Below are positions 1 to 8,500 of a stretch of DNA of 48,178 nt, piece by piece. The translations under genes were made by a program, and so were the position numbers. Location of the stretch: NCBI GenBank assembly GCA_944321885.1, contig CALUNB010000015.1, forward strand, positions 1 to 48,178. The letters are read 5' to 3'. Below the pieces are notes generated by a model. It made no database searches. It saw nothing but the letters and a program-made list of their open reading frames with translations, and had not been told where the DNA came from. The DNA is from an uncultured Bacteroidales bacterium. GTDB taxonomy: Bacteria; Bacteroidota; Bacteroidia; Bacteroidales; P3. Every line of letters starts with the position of its first letter. Positions within the stretch are counted from its first letter, which is position 1.

Positions 1-1421
1 ACCTCTTTCGCTATCTGTACGATATTAGTAGCATGAGTTTCATTGAGGGCGAATATCAATGTCTTCGGCAGATAGTCTAAGTTGGCTTCCCTTTGAGGGT
101 CATTGAACAACTCAGTATAGACCACGTCGCGATAAGTGGATAAGACAAGTTTGATTTGTGCCGGATTGATGATACTTCGGTTCAGTTCCTTGCTGGTATA
201 GGTTTTCGCCTCTTTGTTAAAGATGGTTTTTATTTCTCCTGTATAGCGTGTTTCTTCTTTGACCTTTTCTCCCTCCAATATGGCACCGCCATTTTCGGTC
301 ACCTGGGTTTTGATTCTATATATACGGCAATCCACATTCACACCGTCAACAATGCTCTTTTCCAAGGTGTAGTTGACTATACGGTTATTATTGAAAAACG
401 CCATGGTCTCTGGGACTGGCGTAGCAGTCAATCCCACAAGCTTTGCCGTATCAAAGTATTCCAACACTTTCCGCCAGTTTCCATAAATGGAGCGATGGCA
501 CTCGTCTATGATAATCAAATCAAAATAATCATGAGGCAGATTTGGATTAGGCGGCAATACAACTTCTTCAGCAGGTTCATCGCTTTCATCTTCGTCATTA
601 TCTTCGATAGCATCTCCTTCCAAGAAGGAAAAGAGACGCTGGATAGTCGAAATAATCACATTACTATCCGATGGTATGGATGAAGAACGGAGCCTGCTCA
701 CCGTAAATATGGTATTGAAGGCATCTCCGTTTTCTGTCAATCGGAATGTTCCGAACTCTCCTTCCGCTTGTTTCCCAAGATTATTCCTGTCCACCAGAAA
801 CAGTATTCTTCGCATGGGGGTGTAGGATAGCAGACGATATGCCGCAAGACAAGCTGTATATGTCTTGCCTGCACCGGTCGCCAAAACTATCAAAGCCCGG
901 TCCTGTCCTGCACGAAAACTTTTTTCCAGCTCGGTTATAGCCTCAAACTGACAATCACGCAATCCCTTTTTCTGCAAGGCGGGAAGTCCTGCGAAACAAT
1001 CACTTATTCCTAACTTCTTGACCAACTCATAGGGAGTTGGGATAGCCATTATCTGTTTGAAACATGGGTCCTGTTTACGGAAATCACAGAAAAACAACTC
1101 CTTTCCATTGGAAGTAAGGATAAAAGGCAAGGGTTTCTGATACGTCTGATAGATAGGAGGAACGCTCCTAGCATATAATGCTGCCTGCTCACATACCCTA
1201 TCGGAAAGAGCATCTATATCTTCCCTTTTTGCCTCCAGTACACCAACAGCTTTACCATTAATGAAAAGGAAATAATCTGCTTCAAGATTCCCTTTCAGCA
1301 ACCCTTCCCTTATGGCGACAGCCGTACAAGTTGGCTCATAGTCTTCCCTATTGATTACTTTCCAACCCGCCTCGGTAAACCACTGGTCTATTTTTTGTCT
1401 CGCTTTTTCTTCTGGGGTCAT
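1..1421 (-). CDS. hsdR: Type I restriction enzyme R subunit (HsdR), 5' part, cut by window edge
   Basis: ATP-dependent restriction and translocation subunit of a type I restriction-modification system. The 473 visible codons start at an ATG at 1421 (MTPEEKARQK). An N-terminal PD-(D/E)XK nuclease core is visible (EADYFLF, then GVLEAKRED). A superfamily 2 helicase follows: Walker A ATGAGKT, DECH box (IIIDECHRS) and motif III-like GLTATP. After these comes the lineage-typical stretch where HsdR proteins reset from the first to the second RecA domain. The 3' end, and any hsdM or hsdS, lie left of the window. The base composition is clearly AT-richer than the rest of the window, which suggests transfer. 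A TAACTTTG box lies 32 bp upstream. A DEAD/DEAH helicase outside a type I system is unlikely because of the EAK nuclease motif at the N terminus. Confidence 0.88.
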   Translation of the reverse strand, partial: MTPEEKARQKIDQWFTEAGWKVINREDYEPTCTAVAIREGLLKGNLEADYFLFINGKAVGVLEAKREDIDALSDRVCEQAALYARSVPPIYQTYQKPLPFILTSNGKELFFCDFRKQDPCFKQIMAIPTPYELVKKLGISDCFAGLPALQKKGLRDCQFEAITELEKSFRAGQDRALIVLATGAGKTYTACLAAYRLLSYTPMRRILFLVDRNNLGKQAEGEFGTFRLTENGDAFNTIFTVSRLRSSSIPSDSNVIISTIQRLFSFLEGDAIEDNDEDESDEPAEEVVLPPNPNLPHDYFDLIIIDECHRSIYGNWRKVLEYFDTAKLVGLTATPVPETMAFFNNNRIVNYTLEKSIVDGVNVDCRIYRIKTQVTENGGAILEGEKVKEETRYTGEIKTIFNKEAKTYTSKELNRSIINPAQIKLVLSTYRDVVYTELFNDPQREANLDYLPKTLIFALNETHATNIVQIAKE

Positions 1422-1452
1422 GGATGTTCCTATATTTCGCCATTATCGGAAG

Positions 1453-1460
1453 CAAAGTTA
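1453..1460 (-). promoter_or_regulatory. Bacteroidetes -7 box upstream of hsdR
   Basis: The minus strand reads TAACTTTG, a perfect TAnnTTTG box of the Bacteroidetes housekeeping sigma factor, 32 bp before the hsdR ATG. A TGTG lies 21 bp upstream as a weak -33 element. The rest of the gap up to 1583 is AT-rich and shows no gene. Confidence 0.5.
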
Positions 1461-1583
1461 TTCTTTAATCTTCATCAATTACACATTTCATGGGAACTTT
1501 ATGGAATCAAATACCTAAGCAAGTCAATGCTCAACGATTATATACAAAATCGAAACAAAATATTTCGACCCAACCCCACCCCC

Positions 1584-1889
1584 TCACTGCCCCGTGGCCA
1601 AAAGGTAGACCCAATGTCCTAACACCAGAAGCAGGCACAAAACGACCCAAAACAAGAACATCCGCCGCCAGAACTTACGCGGCCTGATTACATAAACCAA
1701 AGCGGACAACAAGACGAAAATAAAAGGAATCAGGGCAGGATAATACAAGAAGGAAACCCCTATCCTACCCTGCAACAAGGCATGGAACGAACGTTGCAAC
1801 CCACAACCGGGACAGGCAATCCCGAAAGCTTGCCTGAACCGGCAGGGCAACATCCACGAATCCGTGGCAATCAATCCGTTTAGCAGCAA
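1584..1889 (-). CDS. DUF2752 small membrane protein
   Basis: A 101-residue inner-membrane protein. The family hallmark CPGCGLQRS is visible near residues 26-34, followed by two hydrophobic segments (about residues 45-67 and 78-97). The only usable in-frame start is a TTG at 1889, which lies inside the 3' end of the preceding gene and gives a 10-bp overlap, so the two are probably translationally coupled. In Bacteroidetes, DUF2752 genes often follow a small CCC-motif membrane protein, as here. The molecular function of the family is unknown. The start is less certain than the frame. Confidence 0.75.
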   Translation of the reverse strand: MLLNGLIATDSWMLPCRFRQAFGIACPGCGLQRSFHALLQGRIGVSFLYYPALIPFIFVLLSALVYVIRPRKFWRRMFLFWVVLCLLLVLGHWVYLLATGQ

Positions 1890-2188
1890 AACTCATCCAA
1901 AAAAGGAATCAGGCCAATCCCGGCCCCGATGATACCGACAATCACAATCCAATAAACGACGTACAAAGCACCCAAGACCACACCGATAATCGAAGTCACC
2001 TTGCCCGCCTGCAACATGCCCGTACCCGAATAATCTTCCGGATGAAGACGATAAGCCTTGAAACCATTGTTGGCCAAAATCAAACCGACAATACCGCAGA
2101 TCAGTCCGAGAAACGCGCAGCTGAATACGATTGAACAAATGCCCAAAACCAAAGAGGCAATGGAATAAGGAGGTGTTTTCTGTCCCAT
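1880..2188 (-). CDS. Small two-helix membrane protein (CCC-motif/DUF4190-like)
   Basis: A 102-residue protein with a Pro-rich start (MGQKTPPYSIASLVLGICS), two long hydrophobic Gly/Ile/Val helices (about residues 10-40 and 62-97) and a C-terminal FCC. The layout resembles the small CCC-motif membrane proteins that pair with DUF2752 in Bacteroidetes, and it is followed by a DUF2752 gene that overlaps it by 10 bp. No enzymatic motif is present. The role is unknown. Confidence 0.65.
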   Translation of the reverse strand: MGQKTPPYSIASLVLGICSIVFSCAFLGLICGIVGLILANNGFKAYRLHPEDYSGTGMLQAGKVTSIIGVVLGALYVVYWIVIVGIIGAGIGLIPFLDEFCC

Positions 2189-2306
2189 GGCAATAGTATT
2201 TAATGATGTTTCAAATCCAGTTTTCCGATCAAACCCTTCCAGGGTGAAAAGGAATGCGCATCAAGTACTAAACCTGATGCACAACCAAAATCTCGCCTAA
2301 AGTTCC

Positions 2307-2834
2307 CTAATACGTCAGCAAGGAAAAAACGTCATAACCGTCGCCAATCTTCTTGCGTCCTCCCATCCCGGCCAATTCCACCAGGAAACAAATCTGAATG
2401 TCGAAATTGCCCAGCTGCTTAATCAAATCCAAGGCGGCCACCGTGGTTCCACCCGTTGCCAAAAGGTCATCGTGCAACAGGATTTTGTCTCCCGGCACCA
2501 AGGCATCCTTGTGCATCTCGATGCTATCTTCCCCATATTCCAACTGGTAGGTCGAGACCACCTTTTCCGCCGGAAGCTTACCTTTTTTCCGAATTGGCAC
2601 AAAACCCGCGTTCAGCCTGTAAGCCAAGATACTACCAAAAATAAAGCCCCGGGACTCGATGCCCAACACCTTGGTAATGCCCTTGCCGGCATACCTCTGG
2701 ACCAATAAATCGGTCGTGACCTCGATGGAACGAGGGTCCTTGAACAAAGTGGTCAAATCCCTGAACAGGATACCGTCGATAGGGAAATCGGGAATATCCC
2801 GGACTTGTTTTCTCAAATATTCGATACGATCCAT
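2307..2834 (-). CDS. apt: Adenine phosphoribosyltransferase
   Basis: Converts adenine and PRPP to AMP plus pyrophosphate in cytoplasmic purine salvage. At 175 residues it has the usual size. The conserved N-terminal block RDIPDFPIDGILFRD is present, as are the ESRGFIFG segment and the PRPP-binding loop HDDLLATGGTT. I chose the ATG at 2834 (MDRIEYLRKQ) over one 33 bp upstream because the extra 11 residues look unlike any Apt N terminus. A degenerate -7-like TATCTTCG sits at 2877-2884 on the same strand. Ferritin lies upstream on the same strand with a 231-bp gap, so the two are probably separate units. Confidence 0.95.
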   Translation of the reverse strand: MDRIEYLRKQVRDIPDFPIDGILFRDLTTLFKDPRSIEVTTDLLVQRYAGKGITKVLGIESRGFIFGSILAYRLNAGFVPIRKKGKLPAEKVVSTYQLEYGEDSIEMHKDALVPGDKILLHDDLLATGGTTVAALDLIKQLGNFDIQICFLVELAGMGGRKKIGDGYDVFSLLTY

Positions 2835-2917
2835 AATATACGATTCCGTGCAGGAAAACGCCCGCACATCGGCTTACGAAGATAGTAAAAAACCCAATAC
2901 CGGAAAAATATCACACA

Positions 2918-2995
2918 AAAGGCTGCCCAAGCAGGGTTCCCAAATTGTCTGCCACAGAGGCAGGAAGAGCCGGAAACCGCACCCGGACAGCCTTT
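2918..2995 (-). terminator. Possible long-loop terminator downstream of ferritin
   Basis: AAAGGCTG at 2918-2925 pairs with CAGCCTTT at 2988-2995. On the minus strand the second arm runs into TTTTGTGTGATATTTTT. The long loop makes this uncertain. Nothing else is recognisable in the 2835-3065 gap. Confidence 0.3.
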
Positions 2996-3065
2996 CGGAG
3001 GCTCCGTCATTCCTCAGCCGCGGAAAAATCCGAACCATGGAAGACAAGCCTCATATTGCCAAGGA

Positions 3066-3551
3066 CTATTGGCGTTCGCCCAATTTGGAATCGAGCATGA
3101 ACAAAGCCGTATCCCCGAATTTTTCAATCTTGGCAACGATATCCGAAGCCGTAGCTTCTTCTTCCACTTGTTCGCGTACGAACTGCCAGAAGAAATCCTG
3201 GGCTGCCTTGTCGTTTTCGTCCACGGACAAATCCAGAAGTTTGTCTATCATGGCCGAAACCTTGCATTCGTGATCATAGACATTCTTGAACAAATCCAAG
3301 GGAGCCTTCCAGGTTCCCGGAACTTCTTCGATTTTTTCCACCTTGGCCGTCCCACCGCGTTGAATCAGGAAATCGGCCATCATATAGGCATGCGAAATTT
3401 CTTCGGTGGATTGTTTCTTGAGCCAAGAGCTGAACCCGCTGAAGCCTTCTTTTTCGCAAAAGAGGGACATGGACATGTACAAATTAGCCGACCACATTTC
3501 GGCAGCTATCTGGCTATTGATAGCCTTTTCGAGTTTCTTCGAGATTGTCAT
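3066..3551 (-). CDS. ftnA: Ferritin
   Basis: Non-heme iron-storage protein that forms a 24-mer and oxidises and mineralises Fe(II). The 161 residues match bacterial ferritin length. The ferroxidase-centre residues can be placed: Glu in AAEMWSANLY, the E-x2-H pair in STEEISHAY, Glu in YDHECKV, and Gln/Glu in VREQVEEE. It lies on the same strand as, and 234 bp beyond, the end of the hmu heme operon, which suits storage of iron released from heme. A shared transcript is possible, but a repeat element separates them. The start ATG at 3551 gives the standard MTISKKLEKAIN. Confidence 0.95.
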   Translation of the reverse strand: MTISKKLEKAINSQIAAEMWSANLYMSMSLFCEKEGFSGFSSWLKKQSTEEISHAYMMADFLIQRGGTAKVEKIEEVPGTWKAPLDLFKNVYDHECKVSAMIDKLLDLSVDENDKAAQDFFWQFVREQVEEEATASDIVAKIEKFGDTALFMLDSKLGERQ

Positions 3552-3674
3552 GATTATGAAGTTTTAAGTGTTAAACATTCCAACAAACATGGACTTATCT
3601 CTATCAAATTCCATGCAAAAGGCCTTCAACCTGCCATATTGGCACAAAACCTTGGCAAGGGGACTGACACGAAG

Positions 3675-3787
3675 GAGGGTGTATCAAAATAAAACTTTTT
3701 GCAACATCTTCGGCGGTGTGTTAGAATGGGTGAGATGCGAGGCGCTGAGAGCAGCGAAGCCAGATTGCCCGTTATGGAACCGCCCTC
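3675..3787. repeat. GAGGGTG-ended extragenic repeat, copy A
   Basis: Starts GAGGGTGTATCAAAATA and ends ACCGCCCTC. Its interior (GGCGGTGTGTTAGAATGGG, GAGGCGCTGAGAGC) matches the longer element at 24849-25092 in the same orientation. Its right end touches the hmuV stop codon (3786-3788). It fills most of the gap between ferritin and hmuV. Confidence 0.6.
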
Positions 3788-4109
3788 ATTCCGGCACATA
3801 GATAATCTCGCCATTCTCCAACTGATAGGCCACGCCGACCCGCTTGCCTTTCTTTCCCTGGGCAGTCTGGTCTTCCGAAGGCTTGTACTTGTTGATGGTC
3901 TGGCCTTCCTTGGTAATGATTTCCATGTTTTCCTTGCCCGGGTTCTTCACGATGGTATAGTCCTCCTGGGTGAAAATCTCGGTCATGTTGAACTTGAAAA
4001 CCAAGGCCACCATCAAGGCGACGGCGAACACCATCGCCACATCGAACAGGTTCGACACCATGGACATGGGGTCTTGATCTTCGTGGTCGTCCAAAATCCT
4101 TCTCCGCAT
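3786..4109 (-). CDS. hmuV: DUF2149 membrane protein, HmuV position of heme operon
   Basis: A 107-residue protein with one hydrophobic helix near the N terminus (about residues 19-40, VSNLFDVAMVFAVALMVALV) and a hydrophilic C-terminal part. The architecture and position match DUF2149, found next to MotA/TolQ/ExbB-like proteins and a CobN-like protein. It occupies the last slot of a hmuYRSTUV-type operon and starts 3 bp after the hmuU stop. By analogy with ExbB-ExbD it may be the ExbD-like partner that couples proton flow to HmuS or the receptor, but this is inference. Confidence 0.8.
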   Translation of the reverse strand: MRRRILDDHEDQDPMSMVSNLFDVAMVFAVALMVALVFKFNMTEIFTQEDYTIVKNPGKENMEIITKEGQTINKYKPSEDQTAQGKKGKRVGVAYQLENGEIIYVPE

Positions 4110-4112
4110 CGC

Positions 4113-4721
4113 CTACTCCTTTCCTTCCGGGGCCGAAGCCTGTTTCATCAATTGCGCCACGAAGTCCAAACGGACCAAATCCTTCTGCGCCCAACGTTGC
4201 TTGCTTTGGTAGAGCACGAAACCTACCGCCCCGGCGAACAAGCCCAAGACCGTCGTGGCAAAAGCCACCTGCATGTTATAAGCCATCGAGGCGATATCCC
4301 CGGTGGACAGGCCCGCCAAAGCCGGCCCCATCGGAATCAGGGTCCCCATCAAACCTAAAATCGGTCCGAATTTTATCAGGATTTTGGCCTGGTCCAGTTC
4401 TTTGCCGCACGAAAGTTCATATTCGGAAACGGTCTTGTTTACCACGGCCTCATTGTAATCCGAAGCCGTTATCTGTTCCAGGCAGCAGACCAAACGGCTT
4501 TTGGGAAGCCCGTCCGGGAATTTCAAGCCCGCCACGTTCCCCTCGTCCAAACTGTCCAAACGGGCCTTGATTTCCTTTTCCACGCGGGAACGCTTCACGT
4601 AACGTGAAACGAAACCGCCCAAGAGCAGGATGCTTTCCACGAAAAAATACAGCAGCCCGATAATGACCGGTATCAGGAAGCCGTTTGAAATCCAAAACAT
4701 TACATTTGACAAAGTGTTCAT
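4113..4721 (-). CDS. hmuU: MotA/TolQ/ExbB-type proton channel protein (HmuU position)
   Basis: A 202-residue inner-membrane protein with an N-terminal helix (residues 9-35) and the conserved MotA/ExbB domain: GPILGLMGTLIPMGPALAGLSTG, then a second helix pair ending FVLYQSKQRW. Family members form pentameric proton channels that energise TonB or Tol systems. Located between a polytopic membrane gene and the DUF2149 gene in the heme operon, it probably powers a periplasmic step of heme processing. Known from the family: channel fold. Inferred: the partner. Confidence 0.88.
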   Translation of the reverse strand: MNTLSNVMFWISNGFLIPVIIGLLYFFVESILLLGGFVSRYVKRSRVEKEIKARLDSLDEGNVAGLKFPDGLPKSRLVCCLEQITASDYNEAVVNKTVSEYELSCGKELDQAKILIKFGPILGLMGTLIPMGPALAGLSTGDIASMAYNMQVAFATTVLGLFAGAVGFVLYQSKQRWAQKDLVRLDFVAQLMKQASAPEGKE

Positions 4722-4814
4722 TTTCGTATTCAGTTTTTTTGTTGTTCGCTATCGCGTCCCTTTATTCACGGCACAAATATTTTTCAAGGTGTTCATGAGC
4801 TCGCTTCGCTTAGC

Positions 4815-5567
4815 TCAATCGAAAGATGCCGGAGAAGTCGAGGATGTCGAGGAAGCGGGAATGTCCCCTGACCTCTTTTTCTTGCTGAACCGATGACGGA
4901 TACGAGGCCAAAGCCGCCAATATCCCAACAGGAAAAGCACCGCCACGACCGCCAAGGTAAAAAGCAAGGACTTCCAATCCACCGAAGTTTCGGGACTGAA
5001 AAGAATCGCCGAAGGATGGAAAATGGTGCTGCAAACCATCAGGACGAACAAGAGCAACTCCACAATCAACAGCAATTCCACCCGCAGCTCCTCTTCCGGC
5101 ACGGCCATACGGAGCAGATACGCCCCGCCGCCGACCAAAAGCAAGGCGGCCAAGGCCAACACCCCGCCTATCAAGCCGAAAGACACGCCCACGAAGGAAA
5201 AAAGCAGGCTCAGGTACAAATAGAACAAGGCCGGGAAAACCAGCAAGGCCGGCACATACTCCAAGGCCTCGATGAACCAAGTTCGTTTCAAACCGAAGAT
5301 TTTCTGGAACTTGGAAGCAGCGAAACCCAAAGCCGCCAAGAAATGCAAGGTCACGACAATGTTCACATCCTGCACGACTTTCAAATCCTCCAAAGCTTTG
5401 GCAACGGACAATTTATTGATTTGTACGGCATACCGACCCGCAAAAAGCACGAACAAGGCACAAACCAAGCCGAAGACCAAGGGGTAATATCTGCCCGGTG
5501 CCAGGCTGTTTTTCAACATGCCCGACACCAAGCAAAGCAGGGTCATGATGAGAAGCACGCTTTCCAT
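4815..5567 (-). CDS. hmuT: Polytopic membrane protein of the heme operon (HmuT position)
   Basis: A 250-residue protein with about seven hydrophobic segments and a short basic/Ser-rich tail (SKKKRSGD, then a Ser/Thr run). Its ATG immediately follows the TAG of hmuS with no intervening base, so the two are translationally coupled. No enzymatic motif is recognised. Position and topology match the membrane protein between hmuS and the ExbB-like gene in the hmuYRSTUV operon of Porphyromonas gingivalis. It may be a permease or a membrane anchor for HmuS, but the sequence does not decide this. Confidence 0.75.
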   Translation of the reverse strand: MESVLLIMTLLCLVSGMLKNSLAPGRYYPLVFGLVCALFVLFAGRYAVQINKLSVAKALEDLKVVQDVNIVVTLHFLAALGFAASKFQKIFGLKRTWFIEALEYVPALLVFPALFYLYLSLLFSFVGVSFGLIGGVLALAALLLVGGGAYLLRMAVPEEELRVELLLIVELLLFVLMVCSTIFHPSAILFSPETSVDWKSLLFTLAVVAVLFLLGYWRLWPRIRHRFSKKKRSGDIPASSTSSTSPASFD

Positions 5568-8500
5568 CTACTTCCGTTTTTTACGAATCAGCAACACGGC
5601 AGCCACAATGGCCAAAGCCGCCACCACGCCAAAGACAATCAGGATAAGCCGCGTCCCATCCACAGCCTTGGCAGGAGCCAGGGCATCCGGATTTTCCTTT
5701 TCGAGAACCACCGAACGCTGTCCGTCCGTCTGGGGAACAGCCTGCAAGGCCCGGCGGACCTCGCCACGGTATTGTTCCGCCTTGGCCGGATCCAGGTTTT
5801 GGGAAACAAAATCCTTGAGCAAGGCGTTGCCGCAAGTGAAACCGTTGCAGCAAGCCCCGTATTCTTCCACCAATTCGGCATGCAAATTGGCAATGTCGGC
5901 CAACTGCCCGGGCGACGCTTCCCAATACCCCTTGCGGGCGGTTTCCAACATCACGCCTGTCATTTCCTGCAAGGCCGCCGGACTTTCGCGTTCAAAGAAT
6001 TCCCGAACGCCCAACTGGTTCACATCCTTGACATAAACATTGTAAATCTCGTCCCACATCTGGTTGTCGATGGCCGAAGGCTTCATCACGTTCCAACCAT
6101 AGGTGTTGGCGACCAATTCGCTGAACGTCGCAGCCGAACTTGCCCCGCCCTTCATCTGTTCCTGGATGTACTTGGGATTAAAGAAAGTGGTCCGGGCTTC
6201 GACCCCGATAGCCGAACGCAGATCCTGCACCCGGGCGTTGTAGCGGTTGCGCAAGTCGTTGAAATAGTTGTCAGGATCCTTGCCGGTGACATTGCGCACG
6301 GTCAGGGTAAGACCGCCCATGAATTCATACACGTGGTCCAGGCTTAAAGCCCCCCAGGTATTGCTCTGGCGCGGCTGCACCACCACCTCGGTATTCTGCA
6401 AGGCAGCTTCGAACAGACCTTCCTTGAAATCGCCCCAATCCTGGGAAGAACCGTACATGGCGCCCATGTTATGCAGATAGGTATCGGAAATCTCGGATTC
6501 CTTTTCCCAACGGTCCCCGGACTGCACCATGCCCGTGATGCCTGTCCCGGACATTCCGTTCAGGCCCCCGAACACACGGGTCGTGGACAATTCCCGCGCC
6601 TCCTGCGGGCTGTATCCCTTTTCAAGCAAGACCCTCTCGGCTGCCACATTGCCCTGGGCTACGAAGTTTTCCCCCTTGTCGGCAGCCTGGGAAGCCAGGA
6701 GGATGGCCCGTTGCAGAAGTTCCAGGCGCGATGCCGCCAAGTCGCGGAACTGACCCGAGGTCTGGACCACCACATCGATACGCGGACGCCCCAAGGCTTC
6801 CTGCGGAATCAGACGGACATCCAAGACACGCCCGAAACGGTCGCGGACCGGTTCCACCCCAAGCAGGTAGAAAATCTGGGCCAGGGTCGCCCCCTCGCTT
6901 TCGATGAAGCTGCCCGACCAAAGCGTGAAGCTCACCTTGGCAGGAATGCGCCCCTCGTGGTTCTTGGCGTAATCGGCCAACATTTCCTCTGCCATTTTCT
7001 TGCCTTTCTCCCAAGCGGTCGCCGTAGGGGTCGTTTCGGCATTGATGGCATAGAGGTTACGCCCCGTGGGCAAAGTGGAAGGATTGGCAATGAAATCGCC
7101 GCCGGAAGTCGGGGCCACATAGCCTCCGTCCAAAGCATCCAGCATGGCTTGCAGTTCCGTCCGGGGGCTCTGCTGCAAGGCTTCCCGGTAGAAATTGACT
7201 TTCTCGAGGGTCGTTTTCAGCGTAAAAACCGCTTTGGCTACAGCCTCCTGCTTGGCATCCAAACGCATCGTCGCTGGCATTCCACCCGGAATGCCGGACG
7301 GAGAAGACATTCCCTCCGGTTTTCCGTGAGTCCGGGCCGGATGTTGTCCGGAAAACTGCCCGGAAGATCGATCCGGTGACTGGGCCGAAGCACGGTTCCC
7401 CGGATGCAAGCCGGTATCCCCAGGCTTGGATCCGGTTGCCGTCGCACCCGAGACCGCATCGGACGAACCCGGCTTCCCCGGATGAACACCTGCATTACCG
7501 ACTTGGGAACCCGCTGCCGTCGCACCCGAACCGGCCTCCCCGTTCCCGAAGCTCATCGAAGCCGGCCCACCGGCCATCATCCGCCGCATCGCCGCCGGCA
7601 TTCCTCCCGCCTCCTGCATCTTCCCCCACCGGCAGGCCAAATCGTAATCCTCTGCCCGGATTCCCCAATCCAGAATCATCTGCCGGACATCGGTCTTGGG
7701 ATTCCGCAAAAGCTTCTCCACCGCCTTTCCGGCCTTGGAATAATAACGGGAAGCGAAAAGGGACTGGTCCTTAAGCGCGGCACGTTCCATTTTCCCGTAT
7801 GCGATATCCACCTCGGCCAGACTGTAAGCCAAGGGGTCTTTCGACATCAGGCGCACCGAACTCAAAATCTTGTCCTTTTCAAAAGGAACGCCCAAGGTAT
7901 AAAGGCCGCCTCCTATTTTTTCCTGTACCAACTCTGTGGCGAAATTGTCTATTTCCTGGATTTCGGCATCGGTATAAGGCTGCTGGAGGTTGCTGTCCAA
8001 TTCCAAATCACGGTGCAAACCCATGCCGACAGCCCTTTTCTTAATCTTCAGATTCAAGGAACTCAAATCCTTGTTCCCGTCCACTTGGGAGAGATATTCT
8101 TGAATGTTTTCCTGCAATTCCTTCACTTGCCCGCTCAGGCCGCTTTCCATGAAAGGAGGGTTCAAATGGGTCAAAGTAACGGCATACGAACGCCTTTTGG
8201 CAATCATGCCCTCACCCACATCGGCAATCGTGTAGAAGTAGAAATGCGGCAAATCCCCCACCAGGACATCGCTCCAATCCGCTTGGCTCAGAGCCACTTG
8301 CTTTCCGGGAATAAATTCGAGCGAACCATGGGTCCCGAAATGGATCATCGCATCGGCCCCGAAACCGCAACGGGTCCAAAAATAAGAGGCGATATAAGGA
8401 TAAGGAGGTATCTCATTGGAACCATGGACCATCTGGAAGGAATTTTCACCTGTTCCCTGGACCGGCTGGGGCAACAACACCACGTTTCCGAAGCGTATCC

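Noticed and set aside
4893..6347. 484-codon open frame opposite hmuT/hmuS
   Set aside because: Gln/His-rich antisense reading across two coupled real genes; no start signal.
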